Assembly: GCA_002331385.1 (NCBI GenBank)
Contig: DCYB01000001.1
Coordinates: 62,001-126,000 of the forward strand
Direction of reading: 5' to 3'
DNA: 64,000 nucleotides
From: Comamonadaceae bacterium UBA2121
GTDB taxonomy: Bacteria; Pseudomonadota; Gammaproteobacteria; Burkholderiales; Burkholderiaceae_C
Numbering within the stretch: position 1 is the first letter of the stretch; every line of letters begins with the position of its first letter. Positions 61,322-64,000 of the stretch are shown piece after piece. The notes below the pieces were generated by a model. It saw only the letters and a list, made by a program, of their open reading frames with translations, did not search any database and was not told the DNA's origin. Both the position numbers and the translations under genes were made by a program.

Positions 61322-61861
61322 TCAGGCTTTTTTAGACTTCTCGTAATTCGCCACGCCGTCTGTCAACTCCTTGTGGGCAGCGTCCAGGCCTTCCCAACCC
61401 AGCACCTTGACCCACTTGCCTTCTTCCAGGTCCTTGTAGTGGGCGAAGAAGTGCTCGATCGCCTTCAGCTTGATCTCAGGGATGTCGCCCAGCGTCTTGA
61501 TGTTGGCGTACTGCTTCAGGATCTTGGCGGTGGGCACGGCCAGCACCTTCCCGTCCACGCCGGCTTCGTCTTCCATCTTCAGGATGCCCAGCGCACGGCA
61601 GGGAACCACCACGCCGGGAGGCAGCTTGTAGGGCGTCACGACCAGCACGTCCACCGGATCGCCATCACCCGACAGGGTTTGCGGCACGTAGCCGTAGTTG
61701 GCGGGGTAAAACATGGCAGCCGTCATGAAACGGTCCACGAAAATGGCACCGGTGTCCTTGTCCACTTCGTACTTGATCGGGTCAGATTCCATCGGAATCT
61801 CGATCACGACGTTGAAGGATTCAGGCAGATTTTTACCGGCGGGAACGTTGTTCAGAGACAT
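61322..61861 (-). CDS. ppa: Inorganic pyrophosphatase Ppa
   Basis: A 179-residue family I soluble pyrophosphatase. The signature D66-G-D68-P-V-D71-V is intact, and NVVIEIPMESDPIKYEVDK and DRFMTAAMFYPANYGYVP are family-typical. It hydrolyses pyrophosphate from biosynthesis, including that from the sulfurylase and NAD enzymes here. The gene is monocistronic. Confidence 0.95.
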   Translation of the reverse strand: MSLNNVPAGKNLPESFNVVIEIPMESDPIKYEVDKDTGAIFVDRFMTAAMFYPANYGYVPQTLSGDGDPVDVLVVTPYKLPPGVVVPCRALGILKMEDEAGVDGKVLAVPTAKILKQYANIKTLGDIPEIKLKAIEHFFAHYKDLEEGKWVKVLGWEGLDAAHKELTDGVANYEKSKKA

Positions 61862-62162
61862 GTTGCAACAGGGTTGGAAGTGAATTGAATGGCTTGCCCG
61901 ACGTGACGTGCACGGTGCGGGAAACCCATGATTTTACGTGCAAGCAGCTTTCACCCTGCTTTCGGCCTCGGCAGCAGCCTGCAAGTGACGCCTTGGCGAC
62001 GTATCCCAACCGGGCCAAGTTCCCGTCGGAATGCAGGATTTCTGAGCCTCACGCACAATAGAGCGCATCAGATCGGCGAAAAGTGGCAATGCCGCAGATT
62101 CTTCTCGCCTGCGCGCACAACCGATAGTGCGCCCCCACGATACAACACAAAACAACTCGACA
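61862..62162. other. Intergenic region between ppa and the DUF2889 gene
   Basis: About 300 bases between divergent starts. No RNA gene or repeat was recognised; it should contain promoters for both sides. Confidence 0.4.
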
Positions 62163-62789
62163 ATGCCCCTGTCTCCTCCGGTGGAGCGCACCGCCAAACA
62201 CGTGCGCCGCGTCACATACCAAGGTTATCAACGCAGCGATGGCCTATGGGACATCGAAGGCGAATTGCACGACAGCAAATCGCACGACATCGAATTCATC
62301 CGCGATCCCGGCAAGATCCGCAAAGCGGGCGCGGCCATCCACCACATGTGGCTGCGCGTGACCATCAACACGGATCTGGAGGTGCAAGCCATCGAGGCCA
62401 CGATGGACGCGCACCCGCTGGGCGGCTGCCCCGAGGCACTGGCCGCATTGCAATCCATGGTGGGCTGCAGCATGTCGCGCGGCTGGCGCAAGGCGATTCA
62501 GGAACATCTGGGTGGCGTCGCCAGTTGCACGCACATTCGCGAACTGCTCTTCAACCTCGCCACCGCCGCCTTCCAGACGCTCTCGTCCGAGGCGTTCTCC
62601 ACGCCCACCGATGGCGAACCACCACGCCATCTCGGCCAATGCACGGGCTGGGATTTCCGCGGCGAAGGCGTCAAGGAGTTCTACCCGCAGTTCTATCAAC
62701 GCGAAACCAGCGCCCGCCCCGGCGCGGCAACATCCCTCCCGGAGATGCGTGAATCCCAACAAGATTCATCGACCATCGGCTCTTCATAG
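62163..62789 (+). CDS. DUF2889 family protein
   Basis: A 208-residue DUF2889 protein (ATG at 62163; a GTG at 62127 would add 12 residues). Conserved: RTAKHVRRVTYQGYQRSDGLWDIEG, HHMWLRVTINTDLEV and LQSMVGCSMSRGWRKAI, with GVASCTHIRELLFNLATAAFQT near residue 120. Its function is not known; it may bind metal through Cys and His in these motifs. It is 14 bases before moaA and in the same direction, so perhaps co-transcribed. Confidence 0.85.
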   Translation: MPLSPPVERTAKHVRRVTYQGYQRSDGLWDIEGELHDSKSHDIEFIRDPGKIRKAGAAIHHMWLRVTINTDLEVQAIEATMDAHPLGGCPEALAALQSMVGCSMSRGWRKAIQEHLGGVASCTHIRELLFNLATAAFQTLSSEAFSTPTDGEPPRHLGQCTGWDFRGEGVKEFYPQFYQRETSARPGAATSLPEMRESQQDSSTIGSS

Positions 62790-62803
62790 GCGAAAATCAG
62801 CTC

Positions 62804-63940
62804 ATGGGTGAACGCATTATTCCTTTGGTAGACCAGCGCAAAGGCGCGCTGCGCGCTGTCGTGCCCGAATTCGGTATGCCGGCGGGAGACTCGCTGACCG
62901 ACGCACTACAGCGTCCGCTGCGCGACCTGCGCATCAGCGTGACGGATCGCTGCAACTTTCGCTGCTCCTACTGCATGCCCAAGGATGTGTTCAACAAGGA
63001 CTATCCGTACCTGCCCCACAGCGCGCTGCTCAGTTTTGAGGAAATCACGCGCCTCGCGCGCCAGTTCATGACACTGGGCGTGCGCAAGATTCGCCTGACC
63101 GGAGGCGAGCCGCTGCTGCGCAAGAACATCGAGCAGTTGATTGCGCAACTGGCCGGGTTGCGCACCGTGGACGGCAAGGTGCCCGACCTCACGCTCACCA
63201 CCAACGGCTCGGTGCTGGCACGCAAGGCACGGGCGCTGCGCGACGCGGGCCTGGCGCGCGTGACCGTCAGTCTGGACAGCCTGAACGATGCCCTGTTCCG
63301 TGATATGAACGACATGGACTTTCCCGTCACCGAGGTGCTGCGCGGCATCGAGGCGGCGCAGGAAGTCGGCTTTGACAAAGTCAAGGTGAACATGGTCGTC
63401 AAACGCGGCACGAACGACCACGAAATCCTCTCGATGGCGAAGCATTTCCGTGGCACCGGCATCACCCTGCGTTTTATCGAGTACATGGACGTCGGCTCCA
63501 CCAACGGCTGGTGCATGGACGAAGTGCTGCCGTCGGATGAAGTCATCCGCTTGCTGCAAACCGAATATCCACTCGTGCCGCTGGAAGCCGCCACGCCCGG
63601 CGAAACGGCCAAGCGCTGGGGCTATGCCGATGCGTCCGGCCTCTACGATCCTGCGCTGGGCGAAATCGGCGTCATCAGTAGCGTCACGCACGCTTTCTGC
63701 GGCGACTGCAATCGCGCTCGCTTGTCCACCGAAGGCCAGCTCTACCTGTGCCTGTTCGCCCAGCACGGCTACGATCTGCGCAGCCTGTTGCGCGGTGAGG
63801 CCAGCGATGCCGACATCGCCGCCGCGCTCGCCCACATTTGGCAGGGCCGCACCGACCGCTATTCCGAAATCCGCAGCACCCTGCCGCCAGAATCTGGCAA
63901 GGGCGGGCGGCGCATCGAGATGAGCTACATCGGCGGCTGA
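62804..63940 (+). CDS. moaA: GTP 3',8-cyclase MoaA
   Basis: A 378-residue radical SAM enzyme for the first step of molybdopterin synthesis. The N-terminal cluster CNFRCSYC (C50, C54, C57) binds SAM's iron-sulfur cluster; the C-terminal cluster cysteines are in FCGDCNRARLS and YLCLF; the protein ends in the conserved Gly-Gly tail. The catalytic VTVSLDSLN and FIEYMDVG segments are present. It is the last complete gene in the window. Confidence 0.95.
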   Translation: MGERIIPLVDQRKGALRAVVPEFGMPAGDSLTDALQRPLRDLRISVTDRCNFRCSYCMPKDVFNKDYPYLPHSALLSFEEITRLARQFMTLGVRKIRLTGGEPLLRKNIEQLIAQLAGLRTVDGKVPDLTLTTNGSVLARKARALRDAGLARVTVSLDSLNDALFRDMNDMDFPVTEVLRGIEAAQEVGFDKVKVNMVVKRGTNDHEILSMAKHFRGTGITLRFIEYMDVGSTNGWCMDEVLPSDEVIRLLQTEYPLVPLEAATPGETAKRWGYADASGLYDPALGEIGVISSVTHAFCGDCNRARLSTEGQLYLCLFAQHGYDLRSLLRGEASDADIAAALAHIWQGRTDRYSEIRSTLPPESGKGGRRIEMSYIGG

Positions 63941-64000
63941 TCAGGCCACCGCCCCGGACTCGGGAAACGGCGGAGGCGCCAGCCGATAGGTGGCCGGCGT
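63941..64000 (-). CDS. Possible C-terminal end of a gene beyond the window
   Basis: On the minus strand an open frame enters from the edge and ends in TGA at 63941, giving TPATYRLAPPPFPESGAVA. Codon use is plausible and it would converge with moaA, but twenty codons are too few to name the gene. Confidence 0.3.
   Translation of the reverse strand, partial: TPATYRLAPPPFPESGAVA

Noticed and set aside
1..64000. Mobile element, prophage, tRNA, rRNA or defence island
   Set aside because: No transposase, integrase, terminal repeats, tRNA cloverleaf or known defence proteins were recognised on either strand.

Overview
The window reads as chromosome of a Burkholderiales betaproteobacterium, most like the Comamonadaceae (Comamonas/Delftia/Acidovorax relatives). 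This rests on high GC, gene families typical of that group (a cysI-DUF934-cysDN cluster, an ECF sigma factor-DUF3619-DUF3106-RDD cluster, nadE next to a P-II gene, ilvBHC followed by pssA and leuA), and protein sequences close to what I know of that family. No rRNA, tRNA, phage, insertion sequence or CRISPR array was recognised. The taxonomic call is inference from remembered families, not a search.

Layout. 1-2.4 kb: a translationally coupled trio (CoA ligase C-terminus, atypical thiolase, nitroreductase). 2.5-9 kb: an OmpR-type regulator, an A/T-rich metQ, a DUF6817/HD-like protein, an orphan membrane-anchored protein, then metI and metN. 9-13.2 kb: MFS exporter, exported SRPBCC protein, glycine-zipper protein, a 75-residue protein and an RDSxGRF-repeat protein. 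13.5-16.3 kb: cysB and a Tat-like sulfate-binding protein, with three small candidate ORFs between them. 16.4-25.2 kb: iron-trafficking protein, MnmC with an eroded methyltransferase half, assimilatory sulfite reductase and ATP sulfurylase (no cysH), ferredoxin and ferredoxin-NADP reductase. 25.3-31.7 kb: two TPP riboswitches controlling cytX and thiOSGE, with thiD divergent. 31.8-40.2 kb: acyl-CoA degradation genes, a Crp/Fnr regulator, a LysR regulator and an iron/AEP-type ABC transporter. 40.3-43.1 kb: nadA behind two palindromic operators, a wrecked nadB, an IclR regulator. 43.2-51 kb: a PBP7-type endopeptidase, leuA with a probable attenuator, pssA, ilvC, ilvH, ilvB. 51-57 kb: the sigma/DUF3619/DUF3106/RDD cluster, two diheme cytochromes, dgkA, a LOG-family protein. 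57-64 kb: P-II, nadE, a GNAT-like protein, CheW, ppa, DUF2889 and moaA.

How they work together. The region is mostly biosynthetic core: sulfate to sulfite and sulfide, thiamin salvage and synthesis, NAD synthesis (nadA, nadE), branched-chain amino acids (ilvBHC, leuA), and molybdopterin (moaA). I did not find a clear new defence or mobile system. The most interesting points are decay and regulation: nadB broken beside an intact, operator-controlled nadA; an MnmC whose methyltransferase motifs are lost; a cys cluster without cysH and a sulfate-binding protein without cysTWA; a leuA leader peptide whose RNA segments can form alternative hairpins; an extended TPP riboswitch arm; and a chain of small ORFs, one with four tandem PSFRQ-type repeats, between sbp and cysB.
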